Assembly: GCF_034541975.1 (NCBI RefSeq)
Contig: NZ_JAVYJM010000001.1
Origin: Dermacoccus abyssi
Lineage (GTDB): Bacteria; Actinomycetota; Actinomycetes; Actinomycetales; Dermatophilaceae
Direction: 5' to 3' (one strand)
Length of the DNA stretch: 64,000 nt
Part shown: in pieces, positions 19,635 to 27,630 of the stretch
How the letters are laid out: every line of letters begins with the position of its first letter
How positions within the stretch are numbered: position 1 is the first letter of the stretch
Notes under the pieces: generated by a model
Databases searched by the model: none
Told to the model about the DNA's origin: nothing
What the model saw: only the letters and a program-made list of their open reading frames with translations
Made by a program: the position numbers and the translations under genes

Positions 19635-20203
19635 TCATCTCGCCTGGTCAACGAACCAGTCACAGGCCCGCTGGGTGTCGACGTCTAGGCGCTCATTCAG
19701 GATGCTCGAAGAGCCATTCTGCAGCCCGTCGGTTCGCCCATGCTCGCCCTCGTACGCGTGCACGAGGGACGCGAAGACGGCCTCGCGACCGCATCGCTTG
19801 ACGAGTCCGCTCACCACAGGACGGAACGCATGATTTCGCGCGAGGGTCGCCAATTCCCCTTCGCTGTCGGCACGGTCATCGCTTGGGAACAGGCCGTTCG
19901 CTCCGCAGTAGAGACCCAAATCGAGTGGTGGCACGAGACCGCTCAGACCTGCGTCGTCCTCGGTGGGGTCGAGCCCACTCAAGATCTCAAAGATTGAGCG
20001 CGAGAGGTCGCACAGAGCCGCAAGCCCGACGACTTCCTCCGTGACACTGGGCTGCTCGGCTCACACGGCTCTGTGGGTCGACCTGCCTCAGCGGCGTATT
20101 CGCGATATGCCCGGTCGACCCAGCGCTCCGCATCCTCGTAGTCGGCCCAAGAGCGAACCGCTTCTCGAAGAGTCTTGCTTTCCCAGGTGTTTACATCATT
20201 CAT
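19635..20203 (-). pseudogene. Frameshifted small gene of unknown function
   Basis: The start is ATG 20201-20203 with a GAGGAG Shine-Dalgarno. The first frame reads NDVNTWESKTLREAVRSWADY to about residue 50 (PCEPSSP), then loses protein-like character and stops at 19979. The other frame takes up at about 20060 with SVTEEVVGLAALCDLSRSIF and runs to 19635. The second frame has a stop just before that point, so the two halves belong to one protein of about 190 aa broken by an indel near 20050-20070. Either a decayed gene or a base-calling error. No family recognised; the acidic composition is compatible with an immunity-type protein, but that is only a guess. Confidence 0.6.
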
Positions 20204-20276
20204 GGCTGCCACTCCTCGTCATCCGTCACTGTGTGAGCAGCCTGACAGGAGGGACTGACAACCCTGTCCTGGGGGG

Positions 20277-20372
20277 CCCGAGGACATACGCGCCCAGCTC
20301 GAGCGGCAGGCGGCGCAACACCAGACGTTCGCGGACTGTGTCCTCGAGGCACTCACGGGCGCGGCGAAATGG
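20277..20372 (+). pseudogene. Possible relic of a ribbon-helix-helix antitoxin
   Basis: In an otherwise geneless 340-bp gap the plus strand reads PEDIRAQLERQAAQHQTF and on to LEALTGAAKW. This resembles the N-terminal half of FitA/VapB-like antitoxins (PEDV-x-L-x-x-A-A). No start codon lies in frame after the preceding stop at 20256-20258, and no toxin follows. The rest of 20204-20546 shows nothing I can support. Confidence 0.25.
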
Positions 20373-20546
20373 TCTCAGCACCGACTTGCCGCGGGGGTTG
20401 ACTCACGACGTGGGGAGTCTCCCCATCCGCACCCGCGAGGGAGATGGCGGCGCGGGTGGAGACTCTGCCCTCGAGACCACCGATCACCCACCGCACAGGC
20501 GATCTCATCCCGACCGTTCGGGCCCCGTCCGTGCTTGCATGAACGT

Positions 20547-22208
20547 ATGAAGAAACTCATCAACGACGCGGACGCCGTGGTTCGGGAATCGCTCGAGGGA
20601 CGCGTGCTGCTTCAGCCGAACGTCAGCCTGCTCGGCTCGAACCAGACGGTCGTTCGCACCGACCGGGTCGTGAACGATGACAACCGCGCGACCGTGCCGG
20701 TGGCGTTGATCTCCGGCGGCGGCGCGGGTCACGAGCCGGCGCACGCCGGATACGTGGCACACGGCATGCTGACGGCCGCCGTCAGTGGCGGCGTGTTCGC
20801 CTCGCCCAGCGTCGACGCGGTGCTCGACGCCATCCGCGCCGTCACCGGTGACGCCGGCTGCCTGTTGATCGTCAAGAGCTATACCGGCGACCGCCTCAAC
20901 TTCGGAATGGCCGCCGAACTCGCCCGCCATGACGGCCTCGACGTCGAAATGGTCGTCGTCGGAGACGACGTGGCGCTCAGCGACGACGACACACACGCAG
21001 GACGGCGCGGTCTCGCGGGTACCGTCCTCGTCCACAAGGTAGCGGGAGCCGCTGCGGAATCCGGGAGCACACTGCGAGAGGTGCACGACGTGGCCACACG
21101 GGTGACCGGACACCTCGGCACCATGGGCGTCGCCCTCGCCCCCTGCACCACCCCCGGCGCGGACGCACCGAGCTTCGAACTCGGTGACGACGAGATCGAG
21201 CTCGGCCTCGGCATCCACGGTGAACCCGGCGTCGAGCGCACGCGCCTCACCAGCGCCGATGACATCGCACAGACGCTCGTCGGGCGGATCCTCGACGACC
21301 GCGAGATCGTCGACGGTGACCGCGTCGTCGCCCTCGTCGGCACCGCCGGCGCCACCCCGCCGAGCGAACTCGACATCGTCGCGCGGGGTGCGCACACCGC
21401 CCTGACGGATCGGGGCGTCGTCGTCGAGCGTCTCTGGGCCGGCCCGGTACTCACCTCCCTCGACATGTCCGGTGCGCACGTGTCACTCCTGCCCGTTGAC
21501 GACGGTCTTCTCGACCTGCTCGACACACCCACCGCCTCGCCCGCGTGGCCGGGGTTCCCGGACGCTCGGCGCCCGGCCCTCAGCGTCGTGACGACCCCTG
21601 AATCCGCCAACCGCGCTGGGGGCCCGAAGGGCGAGGCCGACCCGTTCGTGCGCCAGGTCATCGACGCTGCCTGCGAGCGCCTTCTGCGCGCACGCACCGA
21701 ACTCGACGCGGCCGACCAGCACGTCGGCGACGGCGACCTCGGATCGGCGCTCGCTCGCGGCGCCCGGGCCTGGCTCGACGACCCCGGCGAAGGCGACGCG
21801 GCCTCGTTGCTCCAGGAACTCTCCGCGCGATGCCGACGGGCGATCGGCGGCACGTCGGGCCCGCTGTACGGGATGCTTCTTCTGCGCGCCGCGCAGGCAC
21901 TCGCGGACGGGGCGTCGTGGGGTGACGCTTTGCGTGCTGGCGTCACAGGCGTCCGGGAACTCGGCGGCGCCCAGCCCGGTGACGGCACGATGGTCGACGC
22001 CCTGCAGCCTGCCGCGGACGCGGCCGATTCGGGCATCGACGCCGTCGTGACGGCTGCTCGGGAGGGTGCCGCCCGAACTTCGGACGCCGTCGCCACCAAG
22101 GGGCGCGCCAGCTATCTCGGTGAGCGCGCGAAGGGGTACGAAGACCCGGGCGCCACTGCCGTCGTCATGTGGCTGGAGGCCGTGCGAGAAGCAATGTCAC
22201 AGCAGTGA
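20547..22208 (+). CDS. Dihydroxyacetone kinase, DhaK-DhaL fusion
   Basis: 553 aa. The DhaK domain (about 1-325) has GGGAGHEPAHAGYV and the hemiaminal-forming His region GIHGEPGVER; the DhaL nucleotide domain (about 350-550) has the Mg-binding DQHVGDGDLGSAL and GGTSGPLYGMLL. Fusion of both domains means an ATP-dependent enzyme, not the PTS-dependent DhaKLM. It phosphorylates dihydroxyacetone or glyceraldehyde, linking glycerol or triose use to glycolysis. A start at ATG 20547 is chosen. Confidence 0.92.
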   Translation: MKKLINDADAVVRESLEGRVLLQPNVSLLGSNQTVVRTDRVVNDDNRATVPVALISGGGAGHEPAHAGYVAHGMLTAAVSGGVFASPSVDAVLDAIRAVTGDAGCLLIVKSYTGDRLNFGMAAELARHDGLDVEMVVVGDDVALSDDDTHAGRRGLAGTVLVHKVAGAAAESGSTLREVHDVATRVTGHLGTMGVALAPCTTPGADAPSFELGDDEIELGLGIHGEPGVERTRLTSADDIAQTLVGRILDDREIVDGDRVVALVGTAGATPPSELDIVARGAHTALTDRGVVVERLWAGPVLTSLDMSGAHVSLLPVDDGLLDLLDTPTASPAWPGFPDARRPALSVVTTPESANRAGGPKGEADPFVRQVIDAACERLLRARTELDAADQHVGDGDLGSALARGARAWLDDPGEGDAASLLQELSARCRRAIGGTSGPLYGMLLLRAAQALADGASWGDALRAGVTGVRELGGAQPGDGTMVDALQPAADAADSGIDAVVTAAREGAARTSDAVATKGRASYLGERAKGYEDPGATAVVMWLEAVREAMSQQ

Positions 22209-22271
22209 CACGCGGTTCCTTCGTCTGAGCACGGTCGCGGAGCGGCCGCTCGCGCCGGCGCTGTTCACCGA

Positions 22272-22895
22272 CTACCGCGGCACCTCGACGAACGTCGTCA
22301 CGCGGGTGACGGCGGGGCGGCGCGGGGTGGAACTGAAGCCGAAGTTCGGCTCTGGCGCGACGTCGGCCAGCGCTCCCACCGGCTCGCCCGCCCACGTGCC
22401 CTCGATGTGCTCGACGGCATGCAGATCCTGGGCGAGATAGTGCTCGCGCCGCCCGTTGCCCGCCGTACCCGAGGTGCGCACGCCCGGCATCACCCGGCGC
22501 GCCACGGGGTCGATGAGGCGGGCCGTGAGCGGGTGGACGAGCGGCCCGCGCACCGGCAGCAACGGCGCAGCCAGGAGCAGTCGCCCTCCCACTGCGAGCG
22601 ACAGCTGCAGCTCACCTGCCTGGACCACCCAACGCTCACCCCCGTCACGAACCGAGCGATCCACCACGACATCGACGAGCGTCACCCCATCGAACTGGTA
22701 GGTGCCCGAGACGTACTCGGCCACCTGCTCGCTCGGGGCCAGCAACTCCCGGCACCCGTCGGGGTGCGCCACCATGACGTCGGCGAACGCACCGAGGGGC
22801 GAACGCTCCCACACCCCGACGACGAAGCGCCGCCCGGACGTCGAGCCTGCGCCCGCGATGTAGCCGTCGAAGCGGTCGCGTCGGTACGTCGTCAT
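22272..22895 (-). CDS. Conserved hypothetical protein
   Basis: 207 aa, soluble, no signal peptide or membrane segment. N-terminal YRRDRFDGYIAGAGSTSGRRFVVGVWERSPLGAFADVMV and a repeated strand pattern suggest an all-beta enzyme-like domain. A following LLAPSEQVAEYVSGTYQFD reads as well-conserved sequence. Codon use fits the genome. I do not recognise the family. Its start abuts the relic zone at 22892-23098. Confidence 0.6.
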   Translation of the reverse strand: MTTYRRDRFDGYIAGAGSTSGRRFVVGVWERSPLGAFADVMVAHPDGCRELLAPSEQVAEYVSGTYQFDGVTLVDVVVDRSVRDGGERWVVQAGELQLSLAVGGRLLLAAPLLPVRGPLVHPLTARLIDPVARRVMPGVRTSGTAGNGRREHYLAQDLHAVEHIEGTWAGEPVGALADVAPEPNFGFSSTPRRPAVTRVTTFVEVPR

Positions 22896-23012
22896 GCCGT
22901 TCCTCCCTCAGCGAGAGCCGTGGCGCCTTCGCACTCACGCGCCGAGCGACCCTCCCAGTCTCGCTCGAGCCATCCCATCACGGATGTCACGGCGATGCCG
23001 TGCACGACAACG
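22892..23012 (-). pseudogene. Relic of a cation/proton antiporter C-terminus
   Basis: The minus strand reads VVVHGIAVTSVMGWLERD, matching the last helix and tail of the intact antiporter encoded at 26197 (VVVHGIAVTPAMNWLERH) with about 80% identity at nucleotide level over roughly 50 bp. No transporter gene precedes it. The fragment joins directly to a CydD fragment on the other strand. Confidence 0.65.
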
Positions 23013-23013
23013 T

Positions 23014-23098
23014 AAGTCGACGCTGCTCGAACTGCCCGCCGGCGCTCGTCGGCCGACGTCCGGGCGCATCGAGGTGCAGAGCACACGCCTCGTCTCGC
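23014..23098 (+). pseudogene. Relic of cydD (Walker A region)
   Basis: The plus strand reads KSTLLELPAGARRPTSGRIE and then VQSTRLVSQR, matching intact CydD around 28739-28830 (KSTLLEVLAGARRPTAGRLE, VPSTHLVSQR). It begins exactly inside the Walker A lysine. No start or remaining ABC domain is present. The downstream stretch 23112-23216 reads as a hydrophobic tail (ALFCALTSLAVLVASIPMM) ending in a stop, perhaps the end of another lost membrane protein. The rest of 23099-23290 holds nothing else I can support. Confidence 0.65.
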
Positions 23099-23294
23099 AG
23101 CGGGGTTGCTCACGACACGCCTGTCCATCAGCGCGAGCCCGGCTCTCTTCTGCGCGCTCACCTCGCTGGCCGTCCTCGTCGCGAGCATCCCCATGATGCG
23201 CGGGGCAGAGGACTGAGCCTGTTCATCTTGCACGACGAGGCGCCACGCCACGTGAGAGCCGAGCCCAATCGGCCGTCCGCCGGCCGCCCGTGAA

Positions 23295-23333
23295 CACCGA
23301 AGGCGCCTGGACCCCACGGGGATCCAGGCGCCT
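23295..23333. terminator. Strong hairpin terminator downstream of the DJ-1 gene
   Basis: Perfect 14-bp stem (CGAAGGCGCCTGGA and complement) with a short GC-rich loop, 30 bp after the stop of the minus-strand DJ-1 family gene. There is no clear U tract, common for high-GC actinobacterial terminators. Confidence 0.7.
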
Positions 23334-23363
23334 TCGGCATGTTCGCGCGTCGCGCAGCCAGGC

Positions 23364-24047
23364 TCAGCTCAGGCGCTCGAGCAGCTTCTTGGCGAGCGCC
23401 TCGGACGATGCCGGGTTCTGACCCGTCAGCAGGTCACCGTCGACGACGGTGAACGGCTGCCAGGCGGGGCCGGTCGAGACGTCAGCGCCGAGTTCGCGCA
23501 GCCGGTCCTCCAGCAACCACTTGGCCTTGTCAGCCTTGCCGGCGGCCTTCTCCTCCTCATTCGAGAAGCCGGTGATCTTGCGTCCGGCGACGACGGGCTC
23601 GCCCGCCGACGTCCGCGCCGGAAGCAGCGCCGCCGGGCCGTGGCACACGATCGCGACAGGCTTGCTGCCCTCGAGCGCGTCCGCGATGAGCTTGCCGGAC
23701 GTGGCGTCCTGCGCAAGGTCTTCCATCGGGCCGTGCCCACCCGGGTAGAACACCGCGTCATAGTCGCCGAGGACGACGTCCTCGAGCTTCATGGGGTGCT
23801 GCAGGCCGTCGATCGCGTCGAGGTCAGGACGCACGTCCGCGCCGCCGTTCGCGTCGGGGGCGAGGCTGACCTCATCGGCCACCGGCGTCACACCACCGGG
23901 CGTGGCAAACGTGACCGAGTGACCTGCCCCGGTGATCAGACGGTAGGGGGTGAGAAGTTCTTCCGCCCAGTATCCCGTCGGGACGCTCGAACCGTCGGCC
24001 AGGGTCCAGGAGCGGGCGCCGGTGACGACGAAGAGAACGTTGGACAT
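23364..24047 (-). CDS. DJ-1/PfpI family protein (type 1 glutamine amidotransferase-like)
   Basis: 227 aa. Nucleophile elbow AIVCHGPAALL (Cys about 135), upstream Glu region and GGHGPMEDLA are those of the Hsp31/YhbO branch, which act as glyoxalase III or protein/nucleotide deglycases. The gene is last in a minus-strand group with a DoxX protein and an aldehyde dehydrogenase, so handling of reactive carbonyls is a sensible inference. Confidence 0.85.
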   Translation of the reverse strand: MSNVLFVVTGARSWTLADGSSVPTGYWAEELLTPYRLITGAGHSVTFATPGGVTPVADEVSLAPDANGGADVRPDLDAIDGLQHPMKLEDVVLGDYDAVFYPGGHGPMEDLAQDATSGKLIADALEGSKPVAIVCHGPAALLPARTSAGEPVVAGRKITGFSNEEEKAAGKADKAKWLLEDRLRELGADVSTGPAWQPFTVVDGDLLTGQNPASSEALAKKLLERLS

Positions 24048-24154
24048 GTCAATCTCCTTGGTGATTCAGTGCGCAGCAGCGCGTGGCGTTCGCGTCGGGG
24101 CGAGTCGTCACTTGTTGTAGGTGAGGCACTTCTCTTGGGTGCGAAGCGGTGAGA

Positions 24155-24613
24155 TCAGCGACGCGAACCGCGTCGGGGGAACCCAGCCGCCGACAGCGCC
24201 GCAGCGATGAGGGCGGGCTGGCCGAACAGGCGGACGAGGCGCTTGGTGTCGGTGTCGAGGCCGAATGCGTCGTGCCGCTCGGCGTACTGGCTGATGTTGC
24301 CGGGGAAGATCGCGGCGTAGAAGGCGGCGAGCGCCACCCCCACCGCGGCGCGACGCTGCGGCAGGGTGAGCATCGCCGCACCGAGCGCGACCTCGACGAC
24401 ACCGGAGGCGAGGACGACGACGTCCTTGTCCATCGGGAACCAGTCCGGCACCTGCGCCTGGAAGTCCTTGCGGGCGAACGTGAGGTGCGAGACACCGGCG
24501 AACGACATGAAGGTTCCGAGGCCGAGACGGGCCACCTCCTGCCCACGGGTCGCCGGCGGGGCCGGCTCGGCAAGTGATCGGACGGATTCGATCAGTCGGG
24601 TGAAACGAGTCAT
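24155..24613 (-). CDS. DoxX-like membrane protein
   Basis: 152 aa with about four hydrophobic helices: ARLGLGTFMSFAGVSHLTF, VVVLASGVVEVALGAAML, RAAVGVALAAFYAAIFPG and a C-terminal PALIAAALSAAG. The helix pattern and the FAGVSHL motif fit the DoxX/SURF4-like family, whose members support oxidative-stress or thiol systems. ATG 24613 follows the aldehyde dehydrogenase stop by 39 bp. Confidence 0.7.
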   Translation of the reverse strand: MTRFTRLIESVRSLAEPAPPATRGQEVARLGLGTFMSFAGVSHLTFARKDFQAQVPDWFPMDKDVVVLASGVVEVALGAAMLTLPQRRAAVGVALAAFYAAIFPGNISQYAERHDAFGLDTDTKRLVRLFGQPALIAAALSAAGFPRRGSRR

Positions 24614-24652
24614 GGTTGTTCCCTCCTCGCGTCGCGGGTCACGACGCATCGA

Positions 24653-26023
24653 TCACTTGGCGACGCGGACGAGCTTCGTGTTGGCGAATTCGCCGAAGCC
24701 CCAGCGTCCGAGCTCACGCCCATAACCGGAGCGGCGCACACCACCGAATGGCAGGCCGGCCTTCGTCGTGCCGTGCTCGTTGACATAGGTCATGCCCACC
24801 TCGAGGCGTCGGGCGATCTGCTCCGCCTTGTCGGTGTCCTTGCCCCAGACGGAGCCGGACAGGCCGAAGGAGGAGTCGTTGGCGAGCTCGACGGCTTCGT
24901 CGATCGAGTCGTAGGAGTAGACGACGGCGACGGGCCCGAAGATCTCCTCCTTGAAGGCGTCCATCTCACGCGTGACACCGGTGAGCACGGCGGGGGCCAT
25001 CCAGGCGCCGTCCTGCTCGAGCGCCGTGCCACCCGTGCGCAGGGTCGCACCCTGCTCGACGGCGCGCTCGACCTGAGCGATCGCGTCGTCGCGAGCCTCG
25101 ACCGACGAAAGCGGGCCCATGTCCGTGCCCTCGTCGTCCGGGTTGCCGACCTTTATGCCCTCGACGGTGGCGACAACGCCGTTGACGAAGTCGTCGAACA
25201 TCGTCGACGGCACGAAGATGCGCTTCGGGGAGTTGCAGGCCTGCCCGGCGTTGCTCATGCGCGCGGTGGCGACGGCCTTCGCCGTCTCGGCGACGTCGAC
25301 GTCGTCGAGGACGATGAGCGCGTCCGAGCCACCGAGTTCGAGGACGCTCTTCTTGAGGTTCTGCGACGCGGTCTCGGCGACGGCCTTGCCGGCGCCCTCG
25401 CTACCGGTCAGGGAGACGCCGCGCACGCGCGGGTCCTCAATGATCGACGTGATCTGCTCGTTGCTGACGAACAGGTTGATGTAGGCATCCTGCGGCACAC
25501 CCGCGGCGTGGAGGATCTCCTCGATCAGCTCGGCCGTGCGCGCGCAGATCGAGGCGTGCTTGAGCAGGATCGTGTTGCCGAGCATGAGGTTCGGGGCGAC
25601 GAACCGCGCGACCTGGTAGTGCGGGAAGTTCCAGGGCATGACGCCCATGAGCACACCGATCGGGTCGGTGACGACGAGCGACTTCGCGTCGTCGCCGATG
25701 TTCAGCTGCTCCTCGACGAGCAACTCCTCACCGTGCTCGGCGTACCAGCGGAAGATCGACGACGCGAGCGCGACCTCACCCTGCGCCTGCGCGAGCGGCT
25801 TGCCCATCTCGGCGCCGATGACACGGGCGAGCTCGTCGGCGCGCTCGTCGTAGATGTCGGCGACCTTCGTGAGGACGGCGGCGCGCTCGGACGCGTCCGT
25901 CGTGCGCCACGTGCCGAACGCGGCGTCGGCGCGCTCGATGGCGCGGGTGACGTCAGCATCCGTCGCGGAGGTGTACTCCTTCTCGACGACGCCGGTGGCG
26001 GGGTTCTCGGTGCGGTAGGCCAT
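24653..26023 (-). CDS. NAD(P)-dependent succinate-semialdehyde (aldehyde) dehydrogenase
   Basis: 456 aa ALDH superfamily protein. Catalytic Cys lies in NAGQACNSPKR (about 260), general-base Glu in LELGGSDAL (about 227), cofactor motif TGSEGAGKAV near 203, and a GDGMTYVNEH-like region near the end (GMTYVNEHG). Closest by pattern to succinate-semialdehyde dehydrogenases (GabD/SSADH type), but other aldehydes are possible. Confidence 0.85.
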   Translation of the reverse strand: MAYRTENPATGVVEKEYTSATDADVTRAIERADAAFGTWRTTDASERAAVLTKVADIYDERADELARVIGAEMGKPLAQAQGEVALASSIFRWYAEHGEELLVEEQLNIGDDAKSLVVTDPIGVLMGVMPWNFPHYQVARFVAPNLMLGNTILLKHASICARTAELIEEILHAAGVPQDAYINLFVSNEQITSIIEDPRVRGVSLTGSEGAGKAVAETASQNLKKSVLELGGSDALIVLDDVDVAETAKAVATARMSNAGQACNSPKRIFVPSTMFDDFVNGVVATVEGIKVGNPDDEGTDMGPLSSVEARDDAIAQVERAVEQGATLRTGGTALEQDGAWMAPAVLTGVTREMDAFKEEIFGPVAVVYSYDSIDEAVELANDSSFGLSGSVWGKDTDKAEQIARRLEVGMTYVNEHGTTKAGLPFGGVRRSGYGRELGRWGFGEFANTKLVRVAK

Positions 26024-26038
26024 GAGGTGTCTCCTCCA

Positions 26039-26062
26039 GATCGATGAGCTCTCTCATCGATC
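26039..26062 (-). promoter_or_regulatory. Inverted repeat upstream of the aldehyde dehydrogenase gene
   Basis: Perfect 10-bp arms (GATCGATGAG and CTCATCGATC) around CTCT, 15 bp before the start codon. The symmetry suits a repressor dimer; no regulator gene is adjacent. The remaining gap up to 26196 shows no gene. Confidence 0.5.
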
Positions 26063-26196
26063 ACAACACCACCGGCCCTCAGAAGCATTCCTGCGCGCAG
26101 CTTTTCACCTCGAGGGGTGAAGAAACGCGCCCGCGTGTGCGGCCCGGCCAGCCCGGCGCCGGGGTGCAGCGCAGGCGCCGCCGGGGCGCCGGCGGA

Positions 26197-27519
26197 TCAA
26201 GCGTCCGCGAGCGCCCGACGGTGGTTCGTGCGGTGACGTTCGAGCCAGTTCATCGCGGGCGTGACGGCGATGCCGTGGACGACGACACTCGCGATCATGA
26301 CGACGGCGACCGTCGACCAGAGCCACTCCGCGCCGTCGAAGGACGCCTTCCCCGTCGCGTAGGCGACGTAGAAGACCGTGCCGATGCCGCGGACGCCGAA
26401 GAACGCCGTCACCCACCGCTCCTGCGACGTGAGGCCGACGGCGCGGTCGGTGTCGTCACGGCGACCTGCGAGGCTGATCCAGCCCGAAGCCGGGCGGATG
26501 AGGAAGATCAGCACCAGTGCGATGACGACGCTGCGCCAATCCGCGTGTGCCAGAAGCCCGTTCGTCGCCGACGCGCCGAGCAACAGCAGCATGAGCAGCG
26601 TGAGGATCTGCTCGAGCCGCTCGATGAACGAGTGCATCTCGGCGTGGTAGCTGTGGCCGCGCTCGCTGGCGCGCAGTACGAGACCACAGACGAACACTGC
26701 GAGGAAGCCGTACCCGCCCACCACCTCCGTCAGGCCGTACGCCGCCATGATGGCCGCGAGCGCCGCAAGCGGCTCCCCCGCGTCGGCGAGCCGGTACTGC
26801 TTGTGGGGCAGACGGAAGAACAGCTTGCCGAGCACCCACCCGACGAGCGCACCCGCGACGGCGCCGATGGCGACCTTGCCGATGAGATCCCAGCCGATCC
26901 ATTTCAGGGCCCAGTGCGAGGGTGCGCCCTCCATCGTCCACGCGATCGCGGCGTAAATGAAGGGGAACGCGAGGCCGTCGTTGAGGCCGGCCTCGGAGGT
27001 GAGGGCGAAGCGCACCTCGTCGGACTCGTCGATCTCCTCGTCGCCGACACCCATCTCCTGCGTCTCGGGGCCGGCGACCTGGACGTCGGAGGCGAGCACC
27101 GGATCGGTCGGTGCAAGTGCAGCGCCGAGGAGCAGCGCCGTCGGCGCCGCAATGCCCATGCCCCACCCGAGCAGCGCCACCGCCGCGATGCACAGCGGCA
27201 TCGCGACGCCGAGCAGACGCCACGTCGCTGCCCACGCGCGCCACGACGAGCCGTGACGCAGGCGCAGCGGGCGGTCGAGCGCGAGCCCGACGCCCATGAG
27301 CGCGACGAGGACGGTGGCCTCGGCGGCGTGGACGAGGAACGTGTTGTGCATGGCCGGGTCGAGCGAGAAGCCCTCCGGCAGCGGCATGAGACCGAACAGC
27401 ACACCGACGCCGAGCAGCACAAGCGGTGTCGAGATCGGCACGCTGCGCACGAGCGTCGGGAGGAAGACGGCGAGCAGCAGCGCCACTCCGCCGAGCAGCC
27501 AGGTCATGTCGACAGCCAC
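26197..27519 (-). CDS. Cation/proton antiporter (CPA1-type Na+/H+ exchanger)
   Basis: 440 aa, about 11-12 transmembrane helices. The CPA1 motif ALAPTDPVLASDV (about 158-170) and SEAGLNDGLAFPF (about 195-207) place the ion-binding Asp in the usual positions. It exports Na+ (or K+) in exchange for protons. A GTG at 27519 is preferred because GAGAGGTGG precedes it; ATG 27507 is an alternative. It is divergent from cydD. A decayed copy of its C-terminus lies at 22892-23012. Confidence 0.85.
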   Translation of the reverse strand: MAVDMTWLLGGVALLLAVFLPTLVRSVPISTPLVLLGVGVLFGLMPLPEGFSLDPAMHNTFLVHAAEATVLVALMGVGLALDRPLRLRHGSSWRAWAATWRLLGVAMPLCIAAVALLGWGMGIAAPTALLLGAALAPTDPVLASDVQVAGPETQEMGVGDEEIDESDEVRFALTSEAGLNDGLAFPFIYAAIAWTMEGAPSHWALKWIGWDLIGKVAIGAVAGALVGWVLGKLFFRLPHKQYRLADAGEPLAALAAIMAAYGLTEVVGGYGFLAVFVCGLVLRASERGHSYHAEMHSFIERLEQILTLLMLLLLGASATNGLLAHADWRSVVIALVLIFLIRPASGWISLAGRRDDTDRAVGLTSQERWVTAFFGVRGIGTVFYVAYATGKASFDGAEWLWSTVAVVMIASVVVHGIAVTPAMNWLERHRTNHRRALADA

Positions 27520-27630
27520 GCCGCCACCTCTCGTTGTTCGTCCGTGCCTCCCTGAGATTAAGGCGTGCCACATGACGACGGCCACCGTTCGCCCCATCCC
27601 GTGCCCGCGAACGCCGGCGGGTGCGGGACA

